Below, in pieces: positions 35,156 to 44,280 of a stretch of DNA of 47,364 bases. Position numbers and translations under genes: made by a program. Below the pieces are notes generated by a model. It made no database searches. It was not told the DNA's origin and worked only from the letters and a program-made list of their open reading frames with translations. The stretch covers positions 7,179-54,542 of the forward strand of contig BGKB01000279.1 of the NCBI GenBank assembly GCA_003116975.1. The letters are read 5' to 3'. Positions within the stretch are counted from its first letter, which is position 1. Every line of letters begins with the position of its first letter. Origin of the DNA: Aurantiochytrium sp. KH105. Lineage: Eukaryota; Sar; Bigyra; Thraustochytrida; Thraustochytriidae.

Positions 35156-38100
35156 CTATACTTCGGCAAAGCGCACACGACGACGCTTTGGTGCAGGGCC
35201 ATTGTTCTGCTCGTCGCTCTTCTCTGCCACGTCTGTAGCCAGACTCTCCTGGTCCTTGGCCGTATCTCCACTTGCAAGGCCACTACTTTTATCCACATCC
35301 GCCGACGGAGCGTCGAGAACGCGCATGTTCTCAAGCAAGAAACGAAGCTTGCTCTGATCCTTGGCCATGGCCGCCGACGCCCTGCCGGCCTTGGTCATTT
35401 TCTTCTTCGACTTGCTCTTCGACTTGCTCAAAGTGCTGGCACCTGTCGCTTCCAAGAATGCTTCGGCCTCGGCGCTCACGGCCTCGAGAGCTCTGGAACC
35501 ATCACCTCTCCAATCATACATGAGCTCTTCTACAGTTTCCTTGCTAAAGAGCTCTTCCACGACGATTTGCGGCGCCCGGGTGCCCAGACGCCACGCACGG
35601 GAAACGACCTGATCCATGACGGCATTGTCCCAAATCTTGTCCACCAGAAAAATGTGCGTTGCCATACTCAAGTCAAGACCAACGCTGCCGTCCCGCGAAA
35701 GCAAGAGAATAGAGCAATTCAGATCAGAGCGCACCCGCCAATGACCCTGTTTCGCCTTGCCAGTGCAACGCGTGTCCTTGGTCACCATTCGCGTGCGAGG
35801 TTGCAGCGTGGCAAAAGGCTGTCCTGACGGTCGCCACAAATCTCGGACGCGCTCCAGAAGCGTCCACTCCTTGCCAATGAACCACTCGGACAAAGAAGTC
35901 TGGGCCACGTTTTCCTCTACGTCGCTCTCGTCATTTTCGTTGACCAAGGTCAAAAAGTGCTGCTGACATCGGGGCCAAACAGCGTCGTTCTCGTGTCCGC
36001 AAAGCGCGCACTCCCAAAGGTGGCTTTCATTATGCGTAAACTTTCGTAGCTCCGTGTCGCGGTGCCGACCAGCGTCCGCATACTCGCACACAGCGTCGGA
36101 ACCAAACGAGATGATGAGCTCATGGCCCAAAAGGTTGCGCACTTGCTGAAACTGGCTGTACAGGATACATTTGAAAGTGCGACCCATTTCCTTGCGTAGT
36201 TGCGCGACCATGCGCACAATGTACTGCGCCTTGCTCGAAGCGCGGGCTAAAATTCCGGCCGGATCCTTTCGCCAGTAAAGCTCAAAGCCCGGCTGCAAGG
36301 CTGCAAACTGGTTCACGCTAAAGGTCTGACTGCAGTGCAGACATGCATATCGGTCTGGCTTGACGCACTCGCGCTCAAAGCATTCGACACACATGTAGTG
36401 TACGCACGGAGTCATGAGCACGATGCGATACACGTGCGAGCACCCAGGGGCTTGACACGCTGTCATCTGACCACGCGAGACACGTATTGTAAACTCGTTT
36501 GCTTCGCGGATCTGCGCCGGCGAGGCACCGTGCCGCTCCTCTAAAAGTGTCCGCGTCTCCATCCAGCTCTTCCGCGTCAATGTGGCCCCCATGCTTCCGC
36601 CTCCAGAACAGCTCAATCGAAGATTCTCCACAAGTTGTCGCGCCATGCGCTGATTCGCAGGATTGAGAAGCGAAATATCATATGCCGCGCGGCCGGCAGA
36701 AGTAAGCGCAATATTTGAGCGTCCAAAGGCTACGATGGCATTGTAGCTCTCACGCTCCTCGTTCGTGAGCTCCACGGCAACGCTGCGTAAAACAAGAGGA
36801 GGAAGCTCTGCGACATCAACCTTGGTGTGCCGCATCATAATATCCGAGAGAACTGCCACGAGCTGCGCAACGCCAACGCCCATGCGCCGCTCCATCGCCC
36901 GTGCAATAAGACTCGACCACTCGTTGGCCCCACCAGCTCGCCCGTAGGGTGAGACCTTGAGAAATCTCAAGGTTCCGAGAATCGTGCGCAGGCCATCCCC
37001 CAGTGAGGTCTCCTTGGCTGGCGTTCCCGTCATGACCCAGCGCCGTTGCGCCTTGACACGTCCAAGGAACGATCCATACATTGTCTGCATGCAACTTCCA
37101 AGCGCGTGGCCCTCATCGACCACAATTCGTAACCAAAGCACCCTGCACAGCGAGCTCTTCCAGGCTTCGTCCTTTTCTTCTCGCGTGAGGCGCGGCACCG
37201 TGGTGAATACGGCCACGTAACGGGCTAGAACTTCCGGAGGAGGAAGCTCTCGAGAGGTATCATCGTCAAAGAAGAAGAGCGAGTTCGCATCCACTTTGAC
37301 GCCGGTCGTTCGTGCACATGAATCGCGTACTAAGAATGCCGGGTCGACGTGCAAGGCCACTTGGGCGCGCCAGTGCTGCAAGAGCGTCTTTGGCACCACG
37401 ACAAGCGTTGTGCTCGACGGCACAAGGGATTCTGGCGCCGATGCATGTTTAATGGCCTCTTGCGCATTGCGGCCGCGACATTTTCGCTGAGCACGACCAT
37501 CACCGCTGTAGCGCTCCTGCATGGCCACCACGGTGCCATGTAGCGCATCACAGAGGGCGGCTTCAACAGTCTGCCAAGCACTGCAACGCGCATCCGTGTC
37601 AATGCGCGGAAACCAGTTGCGCACGCGCGTAACGTTGTCGCGAAACGTTTGCAAGAGCTCACCAAAGGTCGAAGACTGGATAAGAAAAACACTCTGCGAT
37701 GCCAGGGCCTGGGTTGAAAGGACGCAGGCATGTCTACAAACGGACGGCAAAGACGAGACAGTCTCGCCTTCTGCAACGCTAGTCAGCGCGGCGAGCAACT
37801 CATGAGCGAGATGCCGTTTGGAGGCTGAATCGATACGCGTCCACACTTGCTCCATTTCCACGGCTGCAAGGAGAGCTTGATCCTGATTATCCGCACCTGT
37901 CGGAAGCGCGGGGGGTTCGAGACCTGCTGTACGGAGGATGAGCGCAAGCATGGTCACCGTCTTGCCTAGGCCTGGCTCATCGCAGAGCATGCCGCCCATG
38001 AGAGGAGGGGCCGTAGGCGGACGGGATGGTGCATGGAATTCCATCACGCGCCCAGAGCGTCTGTGCACAACCAACGGCACCGACGTTTTCTCAGTCTTTT

Positions 38101-39289
38101 GCGGGCTCGCTGCAAGTCCCGGGTGAACCCAGCGGAGATCAGGATACTCGCAAAGACGGCGCACGGGCCCTGGAAGGGACGCAACGGCTGCGGCGCGCAC
38201 ACCAACAGCCTCGAGCTCGCCGCGCCGACGACCACGCGTTTCCTGACGATCCATCCACCGCAGCGCATGCTTTTGATGCGAGTAAAGTGGTACACGAAGA
38301 CCCGGAATTTGCGTGCAGTACGCGAAACGAAGATACTGGCAGCAACGCCGCAGATTGCGCACGCTCGAAACGTCGAGGAAGCTAGCCACCAGCTCGAGCT
38401 GGTACTGTGTGAGTCGAAACAGATGCGTTCGGCCTCCTTTTTTAGAGACATCGTCCGCCTTGAGAAAGTGTTCCTGGACGTCATACTCGATTCGCATGAG
38501 CGCTTGCGCCGCACGCTGGCTGGCATTGGCAAGTGGTTGCACGACCCGCTCGCCTTGTTTCGTTCGTGACAATGAGTCGAGCGAGCCGAGACCGCCTTCG
38601 CCAATCTTGCGTCCGGTTGTCAGCAAGTGACTCTCGCGGTACAGCGATGCCAGGCGAAAGGCATCTTCGTCAAGGCCGTGCCCATCGCCAGCCAGCTTTT
38701 GCGTACGACTGTCAAAGCTCTCGATAGGCATGAGTCGCCCCACCTCTGGCGTTGCCCGCATCGACACGGTGGCAAGTGCCTGGCTGGATGGTCCGTCGAG
38801 TCTCTGGCCGGCCTCGATGCTTGCGGAGACGCGCAGCGCGAACCGCACTCTACATGACGCCTTGCTTTTCTCCTTGTCAACGTCTGCACGCTGAAGTGCC
38901 ACAGCCGAAGACGACGACGACGACGACGACGACGACGAGGTTGATGACGATGGTTTACTGCTGGCCTCAACGACGGCTTGAGCTTTGTTGTCGCCGTTGG
39001 CCTTGACGTCCGTGATACGTGCCTCGACGTGCAGTTCGACTTGGTCGTCCCTCGTCAGACGCGCGAGCGCCTCGACGAGGTCCCAGGGCGCGGCGTCGTC
39101 GCAGGTGGTCTCGCTCTCACCGAGTTCGCACGTGAGCCGTCCTGTCGTCGTGTCATAACTCTCCCATCGCAGCCGCGCCGATACCTCGGCTCGGGCTGCC
39201 GCTATGGCCTCGTGCGACGCCAGCGCTACGCGCGCTTCCACCTGCACCTCTGCGCATGCCGCCGTCGTTGCGGCCGGCGCAGCGGCCAT
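35156..39289 (-). CDS. SNF2-family ATPase with F-box, RING and RanBP2-type zinc finger
   Basis: 1377 aa from the first ATG (39289). Domains in order: N-terminal region with a poly-Ser tract encoded by a 3-bp repeat (38909-38938); F-box-like helix block (~290-325, LFRLTQYQLELVASFLDVSS); SNF2 N-lobe with Walker A DEPGLGKT (K443), motif II D725-E-G-H and motif III MTGTP; RING finger starting at C945 (CQAPGC ... CVHYMCVECF ... CLHC); a RanBP2-like finger WECALCGHENDAVWPRC near 1090; and the C-lobe with GLDLSMATHIFLVDKIWDN and SRAWRLG near 1230. DEGH and the inserted RING place it with Rad5/HLTF/Rad16-type remodelers. The F-box plus the unusual motif V/VI resembles the plant F-box SNF2 protein At3g54460. 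Likely a DNA-repair or chromatin ATPase and ubiquitin ligase. Confidence 0.93.
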   Translation of the reverse strand: MAAAPAATTAACAEVQVEARVALASHEAIAAARAEVSARLRWESYDTTTGRLTCELGESETTCDDAAPWDLVEALARLTRDDQVELHVEARITDVKANGDNKAQAVVEASSKPSSSTSSSSSSSSSSSAVALQRADVDKEKSKASCRVRFALRVSASIEAGQRLDGPSSQALATVSMRATPEVGRLMPIESFDSRTQKLAGDGHGLDEDAFRLASLYRESHLLTTGRKIGEGGLGSLDSLSRTKQGERVVQPLANASQRAAQALMRIEYDVQEHFLKADDVSKKGGRTHLFRLTQYQLELVASFLDVSSVRNLRRCCQYLRFAYCTQIPGLRVPLYSHQKHALRWMDRQETRGRRRGELEAVGVRAAAVASLPGPVRRLCEYPDLRWVHPGLAASPQKTEKTSVPLVVHRRSGRVMEFHAPSRPPTAPPLMGGMLCDEPGLGKTVTMLALILRTAGLEPPALPTGADNQDQALLAAVEMEQVWTRIDSASKRHLAHELLAALTSVAEGETVSSLPSVCRHACVLSTQALASQSVFLIQSSTFGELLQTFRDNVTRVRNWFPRIDTDARCSAWQTVEAALCDALHGTVVAMQERYSGDGRAQRKCRGRNAQEAIKHASAPESLVPSSTTLVVVPKTLLQHWRAQVALHVDPAFLVRDSCARTTGVKVDANSLFFFDDDTSRELPPPEVLARYVAVFTTVPRLTREEKDEAWKSSLCRVLWLRIVVDEGHALGSCMQTMYGSFLGRVKAQRRWVMTGTPAKETSLGDGLRTILGTLRFLKVSPYGRAGGANEWSSLIARAMERRMGVGVAQLVAVLSDIMMRHTKVDVAELPPLVLRSVAVELTNEERESYNAIVAFGRSNIALTSAGRAAYDISLLNPANQRMARQLVENLRLSCSGGGSMGATLTRKSWMETRTLLEERHGASPAQIREANEFTIRVSRGQMTACQAPGCSHVYRIVLMTPCVHYMCVECFERECVKPDRYACLHCSQTFSVNQFAALQPGFELYWRKDPAGILARASSKAQYIVRMVAQLRKEMGRTFKCILYSQFQQVRNLLGHELIISFGSDAVCEYADAGRHRDTELRKFTHNESHLWECALCGHENDAVWPRCQQHFLTLVNENDESDVEENVAQTSLSEWFIGKEWTLLERVRDLWRPSGQPFATLQPRTRMVTKDTRCTGKAKQGHWRVRSDLNCSILLLSRDGSVGLDLSMATHIFLVDKIWDNAVMDQVVSRAWRLGTRAPQIVVEELFSKETVEELMYDWRGDGSRALEAVSAEAEAFLEATGASTLSKSKSKSKKKMTKAGRASAAMAKDQSKLRFLLENMRVLDAPSADVDKSSGLASGDTAKDQESLATDVAEKSDEQNNGPAPKRRRVRFAEV

Positions 39290-40278
39290 GCTTGGCTCCC
39301 TGGTGGTCTGGCGATAGGGATCTGCTCGCACTGCTTTTTGCCGTCAAAAGTAAAAGCTTGGTTCTCGCAGTCGGTCAGGCAGGGATCTCGAAAGGACTTG
39401 CCGATGTGCTTGCGGCGCGCGACACAACCGATGCGTGTCCTTGTCCCCGCATCGGGCACTGCGCTCTCGAGTGCGATATCAGAGAGTTGGTCGTGCATCA
39501 TCATGATGGTGTGTATGATCGATCTCTTGATGGTGCCCGTCATTTTGAGAGCGCAAGAGGAAATCTGAGAGCGCATTGTGAACGACGTGCATGGGAATGG
39601 ACGCGCGTTCCGGGGGAGGGAATCGAGAGCGCGAGAGCGAAGTGCAAGAGCGGGATGCTGACACGTACATCACCACGTGTCGAATCATACGCGAGACTAT
39701 AAAAACAAAACAAAACAGATTTACCTCCACAAGCAGCACACTCCAGCATCTAGAGGTGGAGCAGGTGCTTGCACTGGAGGAGGAGCAACTCTCCACCAGA
39801 TCTCAGCGGGACAGCCAGGTAGAGTGGCAGCAGATGGCTCTGGTCTTGCGGCGGTATCATTTCACGACGACGACGACGACGACGACGCGTGGATGAATTT
39901 TCTCCAAGCTTTCACGAACGAGGTCAACGCGAGCCAAAGTCATTATTGTGTTTACTTTGTTACCGAGAATTGGCAAGAAAGAGTGAGGCCAAGAAAACTA
40001 AGCTCAGCTCAAAGCTTTCACTGTCAGGGCTTGCAAGGCTTACCTACAAGGCTCTCGAGGCACGATGATCAAGCTTAGAAAAACCGAAGCTCAATATTCA
40101 AGTATATACTTGAATTCAACGGTCTTTTCTGCCAGTGCAATGCAATGCAATGTTGTGTGTCTTACCGGCAATGGCATGGCGTCCCAGTAAGTCAATCAGT
40201 CCCAAAGGGAGTCCGCGAGCAAGCCAAGCGCTGCGCGAAAACTTTATTCTGCTAGCCCGAGATCGAGGGCGCGCGAAG
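39290..40278. other. Divergent intergenic region between SNF2 and PH-protein genes
   Basis: It contains an (ACG)n run at 39867-39890 and a 20-bp palindrome at 40096-40115. A frame across 39677-40078 contains poly-Asp from the ACG run but no recognisable domain. The frame of the PH protein is open back to an ATG at 40150, and CCA|GTAAGT near 40186 could be a splice donor, so the 5' end of that gene may lie here. Confidence 0.45.
40096..40115. repeat. Perfect 20-bp palindrome with TATATA core
   Basis: ATTCAAGTATATACTTGAAT reads the same on both strands. It ends 35 nt before the possible ATG at 40150 and 164 nt before the ATG at 40279, so it may lie in the promoter or 5' UTR. Confidence 0.85.
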
Positions 40279-43278
40279 ATGTTCGCACGACTGCGGTCGA
40301 TCTCGTTCGGGTCGGCGAAAAGCGAGACGGTGGGCCCGGCGAAGAGCAAAGGAAAGGACAAGGACAAGGAGCCTCAGCATGGCGACGGCAGCAGCAGCAG
40401 CAGCAGCAGTAGCGAAGACGATGAAGAATCGGGTCTCTTGAGCAAAAACGCTCGCGACGGTACTGACGCCGAGGACGACAGCGACGAGAACACGTCCGTC
40501 CCCCAGACCCCGACGCGCAACGTGAAAAAGCAAAAGACAAATGTCAAGAACGCCGCGAAAGACAAAAATTCAACCTCGGAGGAAGGCACCGTTGTATCGA
40601 CAGATGCTCTGAGCACCGCCGCAGGGAAACCACCTACGCCCGGCCAAAAAAGTGGCAAAAAGCGTCGTGGCCTTGGAAAATTATTGCGCCGTGCATCTTC
40701 GCAAGGATTTGTTGCAAGGCGGCCTCAAACCGATACGGATGGCAGCAGCGTCGCCTCGGAAACCAGTGTCCAGGCACCCCGGCGCGTCCGCTCCTTATCC
40801 AACCCATTTCGCATGCTCCCACGAAGATCATTATCGTTCTCTTCGCGCGCGAGTGACGTAGCATCCTCCGTTGGAGGAGAGAGTCAGGCTTCGAGGACTT
40901 CTCGAGCAAGTAATTTTTTTGCGCGCAAAAGACCAAGCTTTCGTCTCCGTAGAAGGCGAAGTCGTGCAGGAAGTGAAATGTCTGAAGTGCCTCCAAGCGA
41001 CGAAGAAAGCGATAGCCCTGAGTTCGATGATGACGCCGTTGCTGCAGAAAATGCTGACCATGGGGAGAGTGCCGAGGGTAACACTCATGCAAGTGACGTT
41101 AGCGATGCTGAAGAGCAGGACCCTGCCAAAGAGCAGACCAAACGTGGACGCACGGGCCGATCTTTGGGAGCTCTGCGTAAAAGTACACCATTGCGTCTGG
41201 CGAAAAAGGCTGGCAAGGCCGTCGGCAAGCTTGGAACTGGTAAGCTGGTGCGTTTGCGTGGTCTGCAAGCGACTGCTGCAGCAGGGACGAGCGCCAAAAA
41301 CGCAGATCGCACCGGAAATGACATGGACAGACATACGGAACACCAGAGTCCTCTGTCCAGCACGGCAGGCTCGTCTGAGGTGCTCATGAACCGTGGCTCG
41401 AAATGGCTGTTCACACAACGTGAGCTTGAGGCTCTGCGCGCAATGGCAGGGGAGACGCTGTATGATACATTGGTGGACATCCTAGGCGACGATCACGAAG
41501 CTGCCGATGTACAGAATCCTCTGCTCTTGGCGAGACTTGCTGATCTGATTGGGGAAGGAACAGATTGCAGTGAGAACTTGCAGCGAGCGCTTGGCGCCCT
41601 ACGGTCTCCAGAGCGAAGCATCCGACTTGCGCTGCTGTATCACCTGCACAATTTGCACGACCACCCGGAAGGACCAAGTGCTGACGACCTGCGTTCCGTA
41701 TTGCGGCACACACCTTCGCTGCGGCGTGCCGTGCAAGCGCTTGATTCTCTCCAAGGGGAGAATGTTCTCGACCAGTTTGATAAGCTGATACCGCGCTTGC
41801 GTCTCGAGTCCTTTTACCTGGCAAACGCGCCCGAAAGATTGACAAAGTTGGACGCGATCGAGTCAAAGTACCGAGGTCGAGAAGAGACTCTGTGGAAGAA
41901 GCTTGAGAAACAGTACGAAGGCCAAAAGGTTCCCTCCGATGCAGATGTCCTCGCGATCCTGACCGTTCTCCCAACAGTGGAGGCTCTGGTCGAGTCGGCG
42001 ATGCAGGGCGCAGAACGATTGTCGTTCGCAGGCTTTGCGCAATGGTTGGCATCGCTGGAGGAAGCTGGCGCTGGGTCATTTCTCGAGGCAAATCCCAAAG
42101 TTAGCAAAGTTCCTTCATGGGAGAGCGTTTTGCAGGCAGCGGCGGAGGTATGTGCAGACGAGGACGACTTGCAGGATTGGCTGCGCATCGCCGCGTGGCC
42201 GCCACAACCAGAGATTGCTGGGCGCAAGCTGCGCTTGAGTGAGTTGTCCTTTCGCCGACGATGGTGCCGCTTGACGCGGAAGCGAGATGGCACTGGATAT
42301 CTAGAGATTTTCCGTGACGATCATGCACGCAGCTGTGACGCGAGCTATGTGTTGACGTCCTTGGATACAGACGTGGAGCTTATCGAACGTCCTCGACACA
42401 AACATGTGCATACTGTGTTTCTTCCTCACCAAGCACTCTTTATTCAGCTTTCGCGTGCCTCGGAGCAGACTCTCGGCGCTTGGCTAGCTTCTTTGCGAGC
42501 AGCCACACATGCACAGGATGCACCGGAGTCGCCCCAGCCGCACAGGGGCAGCGATGCGCTTTCGTCTTTGGCACGTAGCGCAGCCGACGCCAATGACAAC
42601 GACTATGATGGCGAGAGTACGGCGGAGCAAGAAGACGAGGATGGAGAAGGTGTCCACGACAATGTCAGCAGCGAGGAAGAGGAGGAAGAGCTCCTGTCCC
42701 CAGAGCCAAGTCCACCCAATCTTGAAGAGTTGCGCACGCGTCTCGAGGCGTTTTACACGGAGCAGAATCCTACGAAGATTGCGACGTTGGATTTTATTTT
42801 GCAAAAGTATGCCGGACGAGAAGCGCAACTTGTGCAGCAGCTTGAGTTTCAGTATGAGAACGCACGCGTTCCGAGTTTCGAGAGGGCATGTCAGATATTG
42901 GAGGATGTCAAGCGTGAGCCTCCGTACAACAGTCCGCGCTCCTCGGGTATTGAAGATGACGACGGAGACAGCGAAGAAGATGATGAAGAAGAAGATGAAG
43001 AAGAAGATGACGAGGATGACGAGTCCGGTGATGATGGATCTGAGATCCATGCAGTGCGTTCGCCGCGTAGCCAGCGCGATACGAATGGCGATGAATATTC
43101 TGATGCTACGTCACCTCGCGGGAGCAATCGTGTGGAAAGTGATGAGGACGAGTTGAGCGAGACGAGTAGCAGGCATGCGTACGAATATGGTGATGACGAC
43201 GATGATGACGACAACGACGCTGGAAGCCACAGTGGCGTACTTGACGACGTTGCGAGTAGTGATAGTGATGCTGATTAA
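40279..43278 (+). CDS. PH-domain protein with two GRE-type helical repeats
   Basis: 999 aa from the ATG at 40279 (AAG before ATG). An in-frame ATG at 40150 would add 43 residues, and the choice is open. Residues 1-370 are disordered, Ser/Arg/Lys-rich with SR-type stretches. A helical domain spans ~372-505 (WLFTQRELEALRAMAG onward). Repeat 1 (~510-550) reads ESFYLANAPERLTKLDAIES then KYRGREETLWKKLEKQY; repeat 2 (~821-860) reads EAFYTEQNPTKIATLDFILQ then KYAGREAQLVQQLEFQY. A PH domain lies at ~653-747 (FRRRWCRLTRKRDGTGYLEIF to the conserved Trp in LGAWLASL). The last ~110 residues are acidic (Asp/Glu/Ser). The FY...NPxK...KYxGRE motif occurs in many oomycete and kinetoplastid proteins of unknown role. 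It is likely a membrane-associated scaffold binding phosphoinositides. Confidence 0.85.
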   Translation: MFARLRSISFGSAKSETVGPAKSKGKDKDKEPQHGDGSSSSSSSSEDDEESGLLSKNARDGTDAEDDSDENTSVPQTPTRNVKKQKTNVKNAAKDKNSTSEEGTVVSTDALSTAAGKPPTPGQKSGKKRRGLGKLLRRASSQGFVARRPQTDTDGSSVASETSVQAPRRVRSLSNPFRMLPRRSLSFSSRASDVASSVGGESQASRTSRASNFFARKRPSFRLRRRRSRAGSEMSEVPPSDEESDSPEFDDDAVAAENADHGESAEGNTHASDVSDAEEQDPAKEQTKRGRTGRSLGALRKSTPLRLAKKAGKAVGKLGTGKLVRLRGLQATAAAGTSAKNADRTGNDMDRHTEHQSPLSSTAGSSEVLMNRGSKWLFTQRELEALRAMAGETLYDTLVDILGDDHEAADVQNPLLLARLADLIGEGTDCSENLQRALGALRSPERSIRLALLYHLHNLHDHPEGPSADDLRSVLRHTPSLRRAVQALDSLQGENVLDQFDKLIPRLRLESFYLANAPERLTKLDAIESKYRGREETLWKKLEKQYEGQKVPSDADVLAILTVLPTVEALVESAMQGAERLSFAGFAQWLASLEEAGAGSFLEANPKVSKVPSWESVLQAAAEVCADEDDLQDWLRIAAWPPQPEIAGRKLRLSELSFRRRWCRLTRKRDGTGYLEIFRDDHARSCDASYVLTSLDTDVELIERPRHKHVHTVFLPHQALFIQLSRASEQTLGAWLASLRAATHAQDAPESPQPHRGSDALSSLARSAADANDNDYDGESTAEQEDEDGEGVHDNVSSEEEEEELLSPEPSPPNLEELRTRLEAFYTEQNPTKIATLDFILQKYAGREAQLVQQLEFQYENARVPSFERACQILEDVKREPPYNSPRSSGIEDDDGDSEEDDEEEDEEEDDEDDESGDDGSEIHAVRSPRSQRDTNGDEYSDATSPRGSNRVESDEDELSETSSRHAYEYGDDDDDDDNDAGSHSGVLDDVASSDSDAD

Positions 43279-44014
43279 ACTCTTTGTGCATCTTGTCTTG
43301 ATGGTTTTTGGGGGAGAAGGAGACTGTTTCGGAGAAGGAAAAGTGAAATGCGAGAGATGCTTGTGATTTTTTTGTCCACCGCGCTGTTGGGCGATCTCGT
43401 ACTGTCAACAGCAAGCAGCAGCAGAAGCAGCAGCAACAGCAGCAGCTGCAGAGCAGAGCAGAAGCTGAACTTCGCACACCCCTTTGGTTATTTAGTTTTG
43501 ATGATGACGACACGCGAGGTGGTGACACGCCTGCGGTGAAAAGCAGCAATGCTAAAGGAGACTCGATTCCAGGTCAAGGTAGCCTGCGCGGGACCTTCCC
43601 TTCTGCGCGAGCCCCCCTTGCACGGCACCCACCCACCTACCGCGGTGCACCGCACCCGCCGCCCTGCGCTACCTTCGTGCGGCCCCTCTCCGTCTCGCTT
43701 GGCTGGCGGCTGCAGTGGGTGGGCGGGCGGGCATCTGCCCTGCGCGTGCGTGCACAACTTTTCGGGCCTTGTTTTTCCTTTGTTTCTGCGAGGGTTTCTG
43801 CGTCCATTTTGGTATTTCTAATTCACCGTCTCTCCGGGCACGTGCACGCCGCTGCTCCTGCGGCAAGAGGAGGGAGCAGGCAAAGCCGCAAAGCCGCAAA
43901 GCCGCGTGCCAAGTCTGCTGCGCGAGCGAGGAACGCGAGCGACGTGGACCGTCTGCTCTGCTGCACGCGCTTGAGCAAGGGCCTTGCGTCGTTCGTTGGG
44001 CTTGAAAGCGCAAA
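43279..44014. other. Intergenic region before the LIM gene
   Basis: AGCAGC-rich run at 43411-43450, then GC-rich sequence with a CCGCAAAG triplication at 43888-43912. The LIM promoter and leader must lie here. No separate gene is supported. Confidence 0.5.
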
Positions 44015-44242
44015 ATGAAGGAAGAGAGTGCTGCTAGGGCATCGATGGACGCCGTCGCGCCCATCGACAAGGGCACTCTTGACGTCGAAGTCGAGAACCA
44101 GGTGGATGACGAAGACGCCATTGACGCGGAGGAGGAAGAGGACGAGATTGAGCAGAATGATGTGAGCTCGGAAGAAGAAGAAGAAGAAGAAGAAGAAGAA
44201 GAAGAGCAGGACGACGAAGATGTCAACGACGTCGAGGAGGAA

Positions 44243-44280
<38 letters not shown>

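Noticed and set aside
39677..40078. 133-codon plus-strand frame with poly-Asp
   Set aside because: No ATG start, Asp run from the ACG repeat, and no recognisable domain.
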